Shown here: positions 51,406 through 60,484 of the stretch, in pieces
Numbering within the stretch: the first letter of the stretch is position 1
Layout: the number at the start of each line of letters is the position of its first letter
NCBI GenBank assembly: GCA_905221615.1
Contig: CAJNDT010004946.1
Span: forward strand, 425,309 to 489,308
Direction of reading: 5' to 3'
Length of the DNA: 64,000 nucleotides
DNA from: Symbiodinium sp. CCMP2592
Lineage: Eukaryota > Sar > Dinophyceae > Suessiales > Symbiodiniaceae
The notes under the pieces: generated by a model
What the model was told of the DNA's origin: nothing
Seen by the model: only the letters and a program-made list of their open reading frames with translations
Database searches by the model: none
Program-made: the position numbers and the translations under genes

Positions 51406-51702
51406 ATGGGAATAGATGTAGTTGTTAAAAAATCTGATAAAAAGGATAAAAAATATGATGCTGTTATAGATGGTAAGAAAACCGTTTCATTCGGTGCTAC
51501 AGGCTACTCTGATTTTACTAAACATAAAGATGAAGAAAGAAAACAAAGGTACATAGCAAGACACAGTGTAAATCAAGATTGGAAGGATTATAACAGTGCT
51601 GGATTTTGGGCTAAACATATACTTTGGAATAAGCCTACAGTTGAAGCTTCAGTAAAAGATACTGACAAGAGGTTTAAAAATTTGAATATCAAGTTAAAAT
51701 AA
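51406..51702 (+). CDS. DUF5754-like viral protein
   Basis: 98 residues starting after TTATTAATAATG. TVSFGATGYSDFTKHKDEER, then KQRYIARHSVNQDW, AGFWAKHILWNKPTVEASVK and a terminal KRF are the pattern I remember for DUF5754, a small family of algal giant and Polinton-like viruses. Function unknown. The gene is open and its TAA lies in a 17-bp hairpin shared with the convergent gene. Confidence 0.7.
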   Translation: MGIDVVVKKSDKKDKKYDAVIDGKKTVSFGATGYSDFTKHKDEERKQRYIARHSVNQDWKDYNSAGFWAKHILWNKPTVEASVKDTDKRFKNLNIKLK

Positions 51703-51735
51703 TTTGATTATTTGTATTAATAATCAAATTATTTT
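51696..51735. terminator. 17-bp perfect hairpin between convergent genes
   Basis: AAAATAATTTGATTATT (51696-51712) pairs with AATAATCAAATTATTTT (51719-51735), loop TGTATT. The plus-strand TAA (51700-51702) and the minus-strand TAA (51729-51731) occupy mirror positions in the stem. The best example of the element's 3'-end signal. Confidence 0.75.
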
Positions 51736-51992
51736 TGTGTTTTTATTATCATGAACTCTTCACCAAAATATTTTTTATTATACCTATATGGTGAAGGTTC
51801 TTTGTTTGCCTTGTTTCTAGCATACCTAGCTCGTTCTTTTTCAGCCTTCTTCGCTAGGTAATCGGGGTCTCTTTCCTTTCTCAGCTTGTAGTACAACCGA
51901 GTATATAGCGCCAGTTGTTCCTTGACTTGTTCAAAGCTTAAGCTACTTGCGATATCCTCCATAGTTTGCGTTTTTTCGGTTTCCGATGCCAT
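51729..51992 (-). CDS. Small basic viral protein
   Basis: 87 residues from ATG 51992 (MASETEKTQTMEDIASSLSF); an in-frame ATG at 52010 would add six residues. A helical, strongly basic middle (LYYKLRKERDPDYLAKKAEK, ERARYARNKANK) suggests nucleic-acid binding (inference). Divergent to the polymerase gene. Confidence 0.6.
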   Translation of the reverse strand: MASETEKTQTMEDIASSLSFEQVKEQLALYTRLYYKLRKERDPDYLAKKAEKERARYARNKANKEPSPYRYNKKYFGEEFMIIKTQK

Positions 51993-52010
51993 CGTAATTA
52001 TCTTACACAT

Positions 52011-52111
52011 AATAAACGTTTTTCCTTTAAGTATGTTTTAACAAAACCCGGATTTTACAGAATACACTTAAAGAAATGAGATATTATATAAATAATAATA
52101 TCTGTAATATT
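52011..52111. promoter_or_regulatory. Divergent promoter upstream of the polymerase
   Basis: 101 bp with a perfect hairpin AGATATTAT-ATAAATA-ATAATATCT (52079-52103) followed by GTAATATTATG at the polymerase start. An in-frame ATG at 52076 lies before the hairpin, and its extra codons (RYYINNNICNI) merely translate it. Confidence 0.5.
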
Positions 52112-55100
52112 ATGACAAGAAAACTTATAAACACTTATATCCAGAACCTGAAAAGCATACGCGACGCCAAACAAGGCAAAACATCAAAACAAGTGATGAC
52201 CAACATTAACAACGTAATCAACTTATACGAGGACCGTAAAATCTCCCAATTCACAACAGCCGTCAATCTGATTAACGGGATGACCACGGGCAATGACAAA
52301 GCTAAGCAGAAAGGGATAAAGCAGTACGAAAAAGCAGTAGCCAAATACACCGACAAAGCCCCAATAACAGAGCGGATGAAAGCAACGGCAAAGACAGCAA
52401 GGAAAGCCCAAGGGCGCAAGAGAATTGTTGGGAAAACTGCCGAGCAACCGATATTAAAACGTAAGGCAATCGGTGGCTTAGCCACGAAGGCTAAGGAAAT
52501 ATTCAAAAACAGAAAAACTTACGATGTGAAGTATATGCTGTTTTCAAGTCAAAACCGCTCAGGGGCTAAAAGACCAGCGTTTAAAATAGACGGTGAGACA
52601 TACTACCCTTTAATGTTGGTTAATCGTAGTTCAGCAGGATATACAGCGCACGCCAACGTGAAAGCGAATGAGTTCATTGAAACACTGGTGTCCCGACGGA
52701 TAAGAAAATATCACAAGACAGAGGGACATTTGTATAAAAAGGTGTTTATGATAATGAACACCAGCAGTGAGTTTCAGAATTTAGGCGAGGTAAAGGAATA
52801 CGCCGAGGTCATTAGAATTGAAAGCGTTGAGGTGGTGGAAACGGACACTGGTGACTACGATGAAAAGGACCGGCCATTAAAGGAAGCCCAGAACATCAGC
52901 ACCTACTACCGATACATTCAGACCGAAGTTGATGGAGATGCCGAGACCATTAAGGAGGCGCTACAGAAGAAGAACTATAGAGAGAACGAGTGCTGGATAA
53001 ACGCCTTGCTGGAAAACTTTGAAGGAACTGAGCTGACGAAGGTAAAGCGACAACAAAAGAATGTAAAAACCTTAACCCGTGAAAAAGTCCTTGAGATACT
53101 GGAAATGAGTGAGGATGAATTCGTTAATAACGGGGCTTCTATAAATCAAATGGACAAGGTCTTCAAGTTTTTTAACATACCTGTTAGGCTGTATAACTTC
53201 ACAGGGGCGATGATTTATGAATACAACCCTCCTAATTATGAAAAGGGACGAGTAAAAGTATTCAGAGGCTTAGTGAAAAATAATCACATATACTTATTAA
53301 ATAACGACTTGGATACGTTAAAACACATCCAGCCAAAGGAGAACTTTAGCGCCTTCACCACGAGTAAGTTCTACATTACCGACAGAACCGAACCTGTTGA
53401 ATACAAAATGTTTGAGAACATAGACGAGCTACTAAAGATGACCGATAAAGAAGAATACTCCCTTATACACTCCGAGAACGATTTAGCAAAGGTGTTTCAT
53501 CAGCTCAGCGAGGCTGGATACAAACCACATATAAAGTATCAAGCGGGGCAGATTATGAATATATTCTGTAAGTTTTATTACAAAAACTTGAAGAAATATG
53601 TTAAATACAACATTGTATCACAGAGTTTGTCAAAGGACCGCCTTGACGAAGACGTGGTGGTTGATGACGAAGAGGTGTATAACAAAATAACTCAGACTAT
53701 GTTTAAACTGCAGAAGGAGCTGTTTAACGAAAGCCATTTATCCTATTATAACGAAGTAGATATAGAAATACTCAAGGAGTGTAAAACAATCGTTCCAACA
53801 GGTAGGTTTGTTGAAGCTGATGCGGTTAAGAAGGTAAGAGAAATAGATATTAACAAAGCTTTCACACACGCGGGAGCATCAATAACGAAAATACCCCGTT
53901 TTACACAGTTTGACATTTTTAGACCCTTTAACGAGAGTTGTGACATAAATCAGCTTAACAGCCTGACTTTATACATAGTAGAAGTGTATGAGGGCAACCT
54001 CTTCTTCAATAACAAGTTTTGTTTAGTATATGGCAAGTTTTTAAAGCAAATGCTGAAGGACAACGTTAAGCTTAACATATTATGGTATAAGCAACCAAGT
54101 AAAGTGTTCAAGGTGGATTATAAAAAACTGGTTGGGGAACTATACACAACGAAAATAACAAGCGACGAAAACCTCAACAAACAAACTCACAAAAAGCTGT
54201 GGAACATCAGCGTCGGCATGTTAGAGAAGTCGCATAACACAAGCCAGAGAAGTAGCACCTTTACTTCTTTGAGCGAGGCGTGTTATTATCAAAGGCTACA
54301 TGGAGGAAAGATATATGCAATAAGCGAGTGCCAGACGGAACTGTATGAAGTGAATGAGGACGAGATAGAAACGAAAGAGACAGAAGGAGCTAAATATTAT
54401 GTGTTAAGCACCTCTGAAAAGAAAACCTTAATAAACGGATTTATTTACATAAAGGAGCTGTTCCTACAGTATCACAACTTTAAGATGTATGAAGCATATA
54501 AGACACTGAATGATAATAATATCAAGGTATATAGTATTAAAACAGACTGCCTGACAATTCATGAAGATGATGTCCCGAAGGTGTGCGGATACATGTTCTT
54601 AACACACTGGAGAGAAGGACACCTTAAGTTCGGAAATGAAATTGGCGACTGGAGGCTGGAAGACAAAAAAACCATCACATTACCCACGCAGTTATACACA
54701 TATAAACACAACGAACTACCCAGCATCCCGAAAGTTACAAATGTCAATATCGCAGTAGAAGACGAATGGGACACTCGCCCGATATGCCAACAAATTATAA
54801 CACATAACCCTTGTTTAATCCGCGCCCGCTTCGCCGGTAGTGGAAAGAGTTATATAGGCGAATATTTCCAAAAAATGGGCTATAATGTTTTATTTGTAGT
54901 TCCAACCAATAGGCTTTTACAAGAGAAGGAAGTGGAAGCGACGACGTATAATCAGTTTTTCAGCATCGCTGTTGATGAGAATGCTGGAGAGAAACTACCG
55001 AGTTTTGATTACTCGCCTTTTAAGATAATCGTTTTTGACGAGATATATATGTCAAACTTATATGTCTTAGATAAGGTCAGGCAGTTTATAAAAAATAATC

Positions 55101-56117
55101 CTGATATAATCGTGGTTGCCACCGGCGACGTCAAGCAGTTGCAGGGAGTGGAAGTAAATTACCAACTGCCAGAACCCAGCGACGTATATGGACAACTGCC
55201 TTGATATAGTCTTTAGATACAGCATTTTCTTACAAATATGTAAAAGGGTAGGAGCGAAGGACAGCGAGGACGGCGAAAGAAACAGAGAAATAATAAATGA
55301 TATGTATGAAGACTTCTGGGAAAGGAAGTTGCCCTTTGAAGAGATTGTCCCGAAATACTTTGAAACCACTGGCGACATAATGGCATCGGAGCATAACATC
55401 GCATATACGAATATGAGGTGCAGAAACGTAGCAAACGAGATAAGGGAAAGGATGAACAAAACGAATAAATATGAAGTAGGGGAGGTACTCATAGCGAGAA
55501 AGTGGATTAAACAACCGAGGGTGAATGTGAATTTAAGGTATAAAATCGTGAGACTAAAGCCAGATAAGCTAGGGACACAAATAACACTACAAAATATAGC
55601 AAACGAGGAAGACGAGTTTATGTTATATGAGCCCATTGTAGATGCTAATTTTATTTACTCATACTGCGCCACTTGTCATTCAAGTCAAGGGGCGAGTGTA
55701 AAAGGAAGCATAACCATACACGAATACGACTTACCAATAGCAAGTAGGGAGTGGTTGTGGTGTGCAGTAACAAGGTGTGTTGATTTCAGGCAAGTCAAGT
55801 TTTACAAGAATGACGAGTATGATAAACGAATGAATAAAAATATGATTATGAGATATTTTAAGAACAAGGTGGAGAATTACAAAGTTCAAGACAGAAGAGC
55901 AGGAAGAGAGATAAACGAAGAAGCATACATAACGCCCGAATGGTGCTTACAGAGGTTTAAAAGCAGATGCGAGAAGTGCAACACACCGTTTAACTTTGAA
56001 ACCAAACAGGGTAAGTTATGTAGCAACTTCACAGCCCAGAGGCTTTGTAATGACTATAGTCACCATTCAGACAACTGTTGTGCCTACTGCTTGTGGTGTA
56101 ACGTAAGCTCACATTAA
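52112..56117 (+). pseudogene. DNA polymerase-helicase-HNH-like fusion, one frameshift
   Basis: Replicates the viral DNA. About 1,335 codons from ATG 52112. The N-terminal 280 residues are unassigned and basic. A Cys/His domain follows (NECWINALL, Cys about 294; KNNHIYLLNN, His about 392). The polymerase palm is family-B-like: motif A REIDINKAF (Asp579), a B-like KKLWNISVGML (about 697-707) and motif C YSIKTDCLTI (Asp812). No clear exonuclease motif is seen. An SF1 helicase follows: Walker A FAGSGKSY (about 909), Walker B IIVFDEIYM, motif III ATGDVKQLQ, and motifs V/VI CHSSQGASVKG and WCAVTRC. The C-terminal Cys/His module (CEKCNTPF, SHHSDNCCAYCLWCN) resembles an HNH/treble-clef. The frame changes near 55185 in a short TA run. 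The first frame ends at 55204, the second (ATG 55188) reads YMDNCLDIVF, the natural helicase continuation. One missing TA unit would explain it. Confidence 0.82.
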
Positions 56118-56160
56118 AAGAGGTTTAAAGAAATGGTGCGTTAAGATAATTAATAGTATA

Positions 56161-56781
56161 ATGAGTGAAAATAAGTACCAAAAGGGCAAAATATACAAAA
56201 TAACCGATGTGGCGTATAATGACTGCTACTACGGGTCAACTATTGAACCGCTGACGAAACGGATGATACACCACAAGCATAAATATTTCAACCAGAATAC
56301 ATCGCAAGAAACATGCGTAAGAAGTGTAAATAACATCTTTAATAAATACGGTTTTGAAAACTGCAAAATTGAATTAGTTGAAAACTTCCCATGTGCATCC
56401 AAAGAAGAATTAGTTAAGCGCGAAGGTCATTACATAAAAGATAACGAGTGCGTAAACAAACAATCTAATGTAGCGGGGCGAACTAAGGAGGAATACAGAC
56501 ACGAAGAGCGTGATAAACTCAATGTGCGCTCAAAAGAATATTACAGAAACCATGTGGAAGAAAGATGTGCATACCAAAAAGAATACAGCAAGAACAATGT
56601 TGAAAAGATAAGACAGCAAAAATTGAATTATCGTGAGCGAAACAAGGAAACCCTCACAACGCCTATCTCGTGCGGATGTGGTCTGGTTTTCCAACAACGC
56701 TCCCGAACCCGCCACGAAAAATGCAAGAAGCATCAAGAATGGCTAAAACAACAAGAACAACAAACCGAACAATCAGAATAG
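56161..56781 (+). CDS. GIY-YIG endonuclease with C-terminal zinc-like motif
   Basis: 206 residues, open. GIY-YIG elements: GKIYKIT (Tyr12), CYYGSTIEP (Tyr24-Gly25), Arg34 in LTKRMIHHK, and the metal-binding Glu88 in VKREGHYIKD. A long charged linker (KEYYRNHVEERCAYQKEYSK) leads to a Cys/His cluster CGCGLVFQQRSRTRHEKCKK that could bind zinc or DNA. Stand-alone GIY-YIG enzymes in viruses are usually homing-type or recombination nucleases. Here it sits between polymerase and integrase, all reading rightwards. The A/T-rich ATAATA..TATTAT hairpin after its stop overlaps the integrase promoter. Confidence 0.8.
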   Translation: MSENKYQKGKIYKITDVAYNDCYYGSTIEPLTKRMIHHKHKYFNQNTSQETCVRSVNNIFNKYGFENCKIELVENFPCASKEELVKREGHYIKDNECVNKQSNVAGRTKEEYRHEERDKLNVRSKEYYRNHVEERCAYQKEYSKNNVEKIRQQKLNYRERNKETLTTPISCGCGLVFQQRSRTRHEKCKKHQEWLKQQEQQTEQSE

Positions 56782-56806
56782 AAATAATAATATCTTGTTT
56801 ATTATA

Positions 56807-57727
56807 ATGACTTCTAAACAAGATATTATCCGCAATGTTTATTATGACCGCTCAGGGTTTGGGAGTAGGGCGACTACTTTGAAAGATGCCCGAGAGAAGG
56901 ATAAAAGTATCACGAAAGACGATGTTGAGGAGTTTTTTAGAAAGAACATTGAAGAGAAAAGAAAACCGCGTGGTGAGAATAGTTTTGTAGCACCCCACGC
57001 GCATTTTGAATATCAGGTGGATTTATTCTTTATAAGCAAAAATGATTTAGAAAACCAAAAATTCAGAATTGGGTTGGTTTTAATTGATATTTTCAGTAAA
57101 TACGCTGCTGTTATACCTATTAAGAGTAAAGAACCACCTGATATGTTGGCGGGAATAATGGAAGGACTACAAAAAATGGGGGATAAACCAAAAATGTTTT
57201 ACAGTGATGAGGAAGGGAGTTTATACAGCAAAACAGTTATAGAATATTTGGAGGGTGAGAAAATTGAGATACATAGAACAAGAGGGCATCCAGCGTTCGC
57301 GGAGCGTTTTATAAGAACATATAAAGATATGCTGTTTAAGCGGGTTGAAGCAGATGAGAAGAAAGGAAAGCAAAATATACAGTGGATAGATTATAATTCA
57401 GAGATATTATTAACATATAATAATAAAATGGTTTCATCAACTACAAAAATGACACCATTAGAAGCAAGGAAAAAGAAACATGAATTTGAAGTAAAATTGA
57501 ATATATGTTTACAGGCAAAACGCAATAGAACATACCCCGAAATAGAAGTGGGGAATAGTGTTAAAATAATGCGTAAAAAAGGCATTAGTGAAAAAGAACG
57601 CACCAGTCATTGGGTGAGAACCCCCCAAAAAGTAAAACGAATAGATAAGAAATTAGGACAAACATATTATCATTTGGAAAACGATGACAAACGAGGTTAC
57701 TTAAGGCACGAATTATTAAAGATGTGA
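56807..57727 (+). CDS. Retrovirus-type (rve, DDE) integrase
   Basis: 306 residues from ATG 56807. It inserts the viral DNA ends into host DNA. The RNase H-like core is visible: FEYQVDLFF (Asp72), LVLIDIFSKYAAVIPIKSK, KMFYSDEEGS (Asp134) and HPAFAERFIRTYKDML (Glu166). The D-E spacing is 31 residues, shorter than the classical 35. LLTYNNKMVSSTTKMTPLEA follows, then a C-terminal chromo/SH3-like DNA-binding part (VGNSVKIMRKKGISEKERTS). The frame is intact, unlike six other genes. An rve integrase is the hallmark of Polinton/Maverick-type integration. Followed by a GC-rich hairpin at 57750-57764. Confidence 0.88.
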   Translation: MTSKQDIIRNVYYDRSGFGSRATTLKDAREKDKSITKDDVEEFFRKNIEEKRKPRGENSFVAPHAHFEYQVDLFFISKNDLENQKFRIGLVLIDIFSKYAAVIPIKSKEPPDMLAGIMEGLQKMGDKPKMFYSDEEGSLYSKTVIEYLEGEKIEIHRTRGHPAFAERFIRTYKDMLFKRVEADEKKGKQNIQWIDYNSEILLTYNNKMVSSTTKMTPLEARKKKHEFEVKLNICLQAKRNRTYPEIEVGNSVKIMRKKGISEKERTSHWVRTPQKVKRIDKKLGQTYYHLENDDKRGYLRHELLKM

Positions 57728-57749
57728 AGAACCTGCCAACCATCCAGAG

Positions 57750-57790
57750 GTCGCGCATCGCGACTCTTCATCAGAAGACGAAGCGTCAAA
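57750..57790. terminator. GC-rich hairpins after the integrase
   Basis: GTCGCG-CAT-CGCGAC (57750-57764), TCTTC-ATCA-GAAGA (57765-57778) and GACG-AAG-CGTC in immediate succession. Same style as the GC palindromes at 40748, 50675 and 51262. Confidence 0.6.
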
Positions 57791-57799
57791 AGCAATGTC

Positions 57800-59430
57800 G
57801 CATTAAGATTTTAAATGTTTCTTGTGGTTGGTTCGTGCGTTGCTTCTTGTAATGGATCGTCCTACATATTCTAATCCGTGGTTTTCACGGTGTTCCGGGC
57901 CTTACACAAGTATCCTAAGCTGGCAAAGCGTAGTTTTAGACACAGCAGTTGGGATTTCTTCCTCTCTGTGGCAGGAAGGTCCGGTAAGCCCACAAAGTCG
58001 ACCCTACCCCGAGGCTCCTCAAACACGAAACCAAACAGCAGTCGATAAGACACTAACCTCAGCTGGAAAATTCAAAGAAAGCATCCCAGCCGGTCCCAGC
58101 CATTGAAATCTCTGCGTCGTCGGGGAAGGGACTTCACCTGGCGAGAGTGCATGTTCACCGTTAACTGTGTTGCGAGTGGGCTTGCTGGAAGGTTCAGTGC
58201 GAAAATACCGACACACGCAGATCCCCCACTGCTTTTTTCTGATCTTGAGCCTGGCTTCCGTGGAGAGCAGCACGGTCGTGTCTGTAATCAACCCGCACGC
58301 TTTCCCTCAGGCCTTGTCACGAGCCAAATTGCAAGAAAGTACCCGCAAATGACGCCGTTGACCTTCACATCGATGTTGTCGACAGTGTCGGTCAAGCTGT
58401 TCAACTTGCTTTCGAGTTTGTCGACCTTTTTGTCGACCTTCTGCTCAAGCCGAGCAACGGTCTCCTTGATATCGGTGCGGAATTCCTTGTTGCTGTCGTT
58501 GAAGCCGTTGTAGACGGCCATGAAGGCAAAGATAACGATGCCGGTGAAAATGCTCGTGGGCACTGTCGAAATCACCCTATCCAACCAGTCACTCGAACCA
58601 GCTCTTGGTTGTTGCACCTATCAGGGGCTATACTGTACGTGTGGAGTTTTACCTGTGTTTTGGTGCTGTTGCGGGCTTTTTGATAAATCTGCCGCGCTGC
58701 GTTTGTCTCCTTCCGTGACATGATGTTCAAGTCGCCTTCGTTGCTGGCTTCGGGGAAGGCAAACTGGAACGACAAACGTTGTCATCGCAGCGGCGCTGAG
58801 CAGCACGAGAACCAGCCTACGAATTTGAGCCATGGCTTGGTCCTTGGTCCAGCTGGACACTATCTGTCACGAAGTCTCACTAAGTGTAGCTGCAGCCGCT
58901 GCGGGCAAACACCCACGGCCAGCAAGGTGCGCGCAAACGTGCTCATTACACAGCAGTGGACAACCGCAGCAAGCTAGATTCACCCACAGCAAGCATGCCA
59001 GGCGCACCGGGTGGCCAACTCGACCAAAACGAGACATGGCTACCAGACTTTTCCACCGTTTCTTTAGAAATTTACGCCTACTGTCTGCAGGTAGTTGAGA
59101 TTTGAGCGCATGTAAGTGTGTTTTGCTCAGGACAACTGCTGGGTGTGTGTAAGGTACCCTTTTGGGGATACTTGCACTGGACATCCGAAATGCTAGCTGC
59201 CCGCCCAATGTTTGCTTGGGTTTCAACTACGAATTTTCGAAAGTGTACATGGGAACTCATCAAAGCGGGCGCCGTTTTGACTGCAGACTGCAAGTTGCAG
59301 AATAGAAGATCGGACTATCGTATCATTCAAATACGGGGGCCCAAATATCAGGACTGCCATTTGGTTGGCGCACGTGGCTTGATTCAGTGCAGAACTGCTA
59401 TGTTCGGATTCTACTGAATTTTCAAGATAC
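57800..59430. other. Host-like segment inside the viral element
   Basis: Between the integrase and the right terminal region the composition returns to that of the flanks. There are no viral genes. It contains the exon-like minus-strand ORFs described separately and otherwise short ORFs. Either cargo or a nested insertion, since the terminal inverted repeat lies beyond it. Confidence 0.55.
58345..58833 (-). pseudogene. Exon-like host-type gene fragment: signal peptide, membrane segment, coiled coil
   Basis: From ATG 58833 (context GCCATGGC) a signal-peptide-like start, MAQIRRLVLVLLSAAAMTTF, is followed after a frame change by FAFPEASNEGDLNIMSRKET and NAARQIYQKARNSTKTQ. A GTAAAAC that could be a splice donor comes next. 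Just beyond, a third open piece reads DWLDRVISTVPTSIF, a transmembrane segment (TGIVIFAFMAVYNGF) and a heptad coiled coil (VARLEQKVDKKVDKLESKLN). It fades near 58345 at a possible donor. The amino-acid quality is clearly gene-like. The frame change near 58770 means a frameshift or an unusual splice. Family not recognised. Confidence 0.4.
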
Positions 59431-59439
59431 CTTCCTGAG

Positions 59440-59717
59440 GAGCCTTTCCCAGTTCAGGGTTATGGTCTTTTGGGGATTTTCTATTAGGGTCTTACCCCAC
59501 ATCTCATGTTAGGATATAGGTTATTTTATGGTTGAGGGTAGGATTTGTTTAGGTGCTTTGGGTTTTGGATTGTGTTTTGGATTGTTGTTTTGGGTTGGTG
59601 GGTTGCTTTGTTTTCGGGATTGTTGCATTGGTTTTGGGAGGTGCTTTGTGTTTTGCGGGATTTAAGGGTTGAAGTGTTAGGCGGGTTGAGAATTGGGGTG
59701 AAAGCATAGGGGGGAGG
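59440..59717. repeat. T/G-rich subterminal segment of the right end
   Basis: Strand-asymmetric GGGTTTTGG/GGATTGTTG motifs, similar in style to the complement of the left subterminal region. It ends in GGTGAAAGCATAGGGGGGAG, a degenerate relative of the terminal inverted repeat. Confidence 0.6.
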
Positions 59718-60426
59718 TCAGGATGTGAGGTGTGGGGTTAGCTATTGCTTTCGTTTTTGTGGGTCAGGATTGTGGTAAGGTGGTGGATGTAGGTAGTGCT
59801 TTTGGTTTGGGTTGTATCAGGAAGGTCGGTTTATTAGGTGGTTAGAGAATTGGGGTCAGGATGTGAGGTGTGGGGTTAGCTATTGCTTTCGTTTTTGTGG
59901 GTCAGGATTGTGGTAAGGTGGTGGATGTAGGTAGTGCTTTTGGTTTGGGTTGTATCAGGAAGGTCGGTTTATTAGATGGTTAGAGAATTGGGGTGAAAGC
60001 ATAGGGGGGAGGTCAGGATGTGAGGTGTGGGGTTAGCTATTGCTTTCGTTTTTGTGGGTCAGGATTGTGGTAAGGTGGTGGATGTAGGTAGTGCTTTTGG
60101 TTTGGGTTGTATCAGGAAGGTCGGTTTATTAGGTGGTTAGAGAATTGGGGTCAGGATGTGAGGTGTGGGGTTAGCTATTGCTTTCGTTTTTGTGGGTCAG
60201 GATTGTGGTAAGGTGGTGGATGTAGGTAGTGCTTTTGGTTTGGGTTGTATCAGGAAGGTCGGTTTATTAGGTGGTTAGAGAATTGGGGTCAGGATGTGAG
60301 GTGTGGGGTTAGCTATTGCTTTCGTTTTTGTGGGTCAGGATTGTGGTAAGGTGGTGGATGTAGGTAGTGCTTTTGGTTTGGGTTGTATCAGGAAGGTCGG
60401 TTTATGAGATGGTTAGAGAATTGGGT
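59718..60426. repeat. Five tandem units of 138-157 bp, TIR-like
   Basis: Units start at 59718, 59856, 60013, 60151 and 60289. Four are 138 bp; the second is 157 bp because it ends with an extra GAAAGCATAGGGGGGAGG-type block. They look nearly identical to each other. Each contains TGAGGTGTGGGGTTAGCTAT followed by TGCTTTCG, and ends in TTAGAGAATTGGG, matching in order the terminal repeat (TATGAGGTCTGGGGTTAGCC, TATGCTTGCTC, GAATTGGGTTAAAAG). Confidence 0.88.
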
Positions 60427-60484
60427 TAAAAGTATAGGGGGGGGTACATGGGTATGAGGTCTGGGGTTAGCCTATGCTTGCTCT
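60417..60484 (-). repeat. Right terminal inverted repeat
   Basis: Reverse complement of 38936-39004. The outermost bases are GCTTGCTCT on this strand. It follows directly on the tandem TIR-like array. Confidence 0.9.

Larger units (their letters stand above)
38936..60484. mobile_element. Integrated Polinton-like / virophage-like DNA virus
   Basis: A 21.5-kb element bounded by near-identical inverted termini beginning AGAGCAAGC. The gene-bearing part (39272-57727) is much richer in A+T than the flanks. It encodes the hallmark set of small integrating eukaryotic DNA viruses: double jelly-roll major capsid protein, penton, A32/FtsK-HerA-like packaging ATPase, DNA polymerase with helicase, and an rve integrase. 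A fibre with an S74 chaperone, a lipase and a GIY-YIG nuclease are added. Large numbers of such endogenous Polinton-like viruses are known from protist genomes, dinoflagellates included. No maturation protease is recognised. No target-site duplication is visible (CGTCTA on the left, AAGAAG on the right). Six genes carry breaks, so this copy is probably not autonomous, although assembly errors could mimic some of them. Confidence 0.88.

Noticed and set aside
44952-56117. Stop-codon reassignment as the cause of in-frame stops in viral genes
   Set aside because: TAA, TAG and TGA all end other genes of the element, and several breaks are frameshifts.
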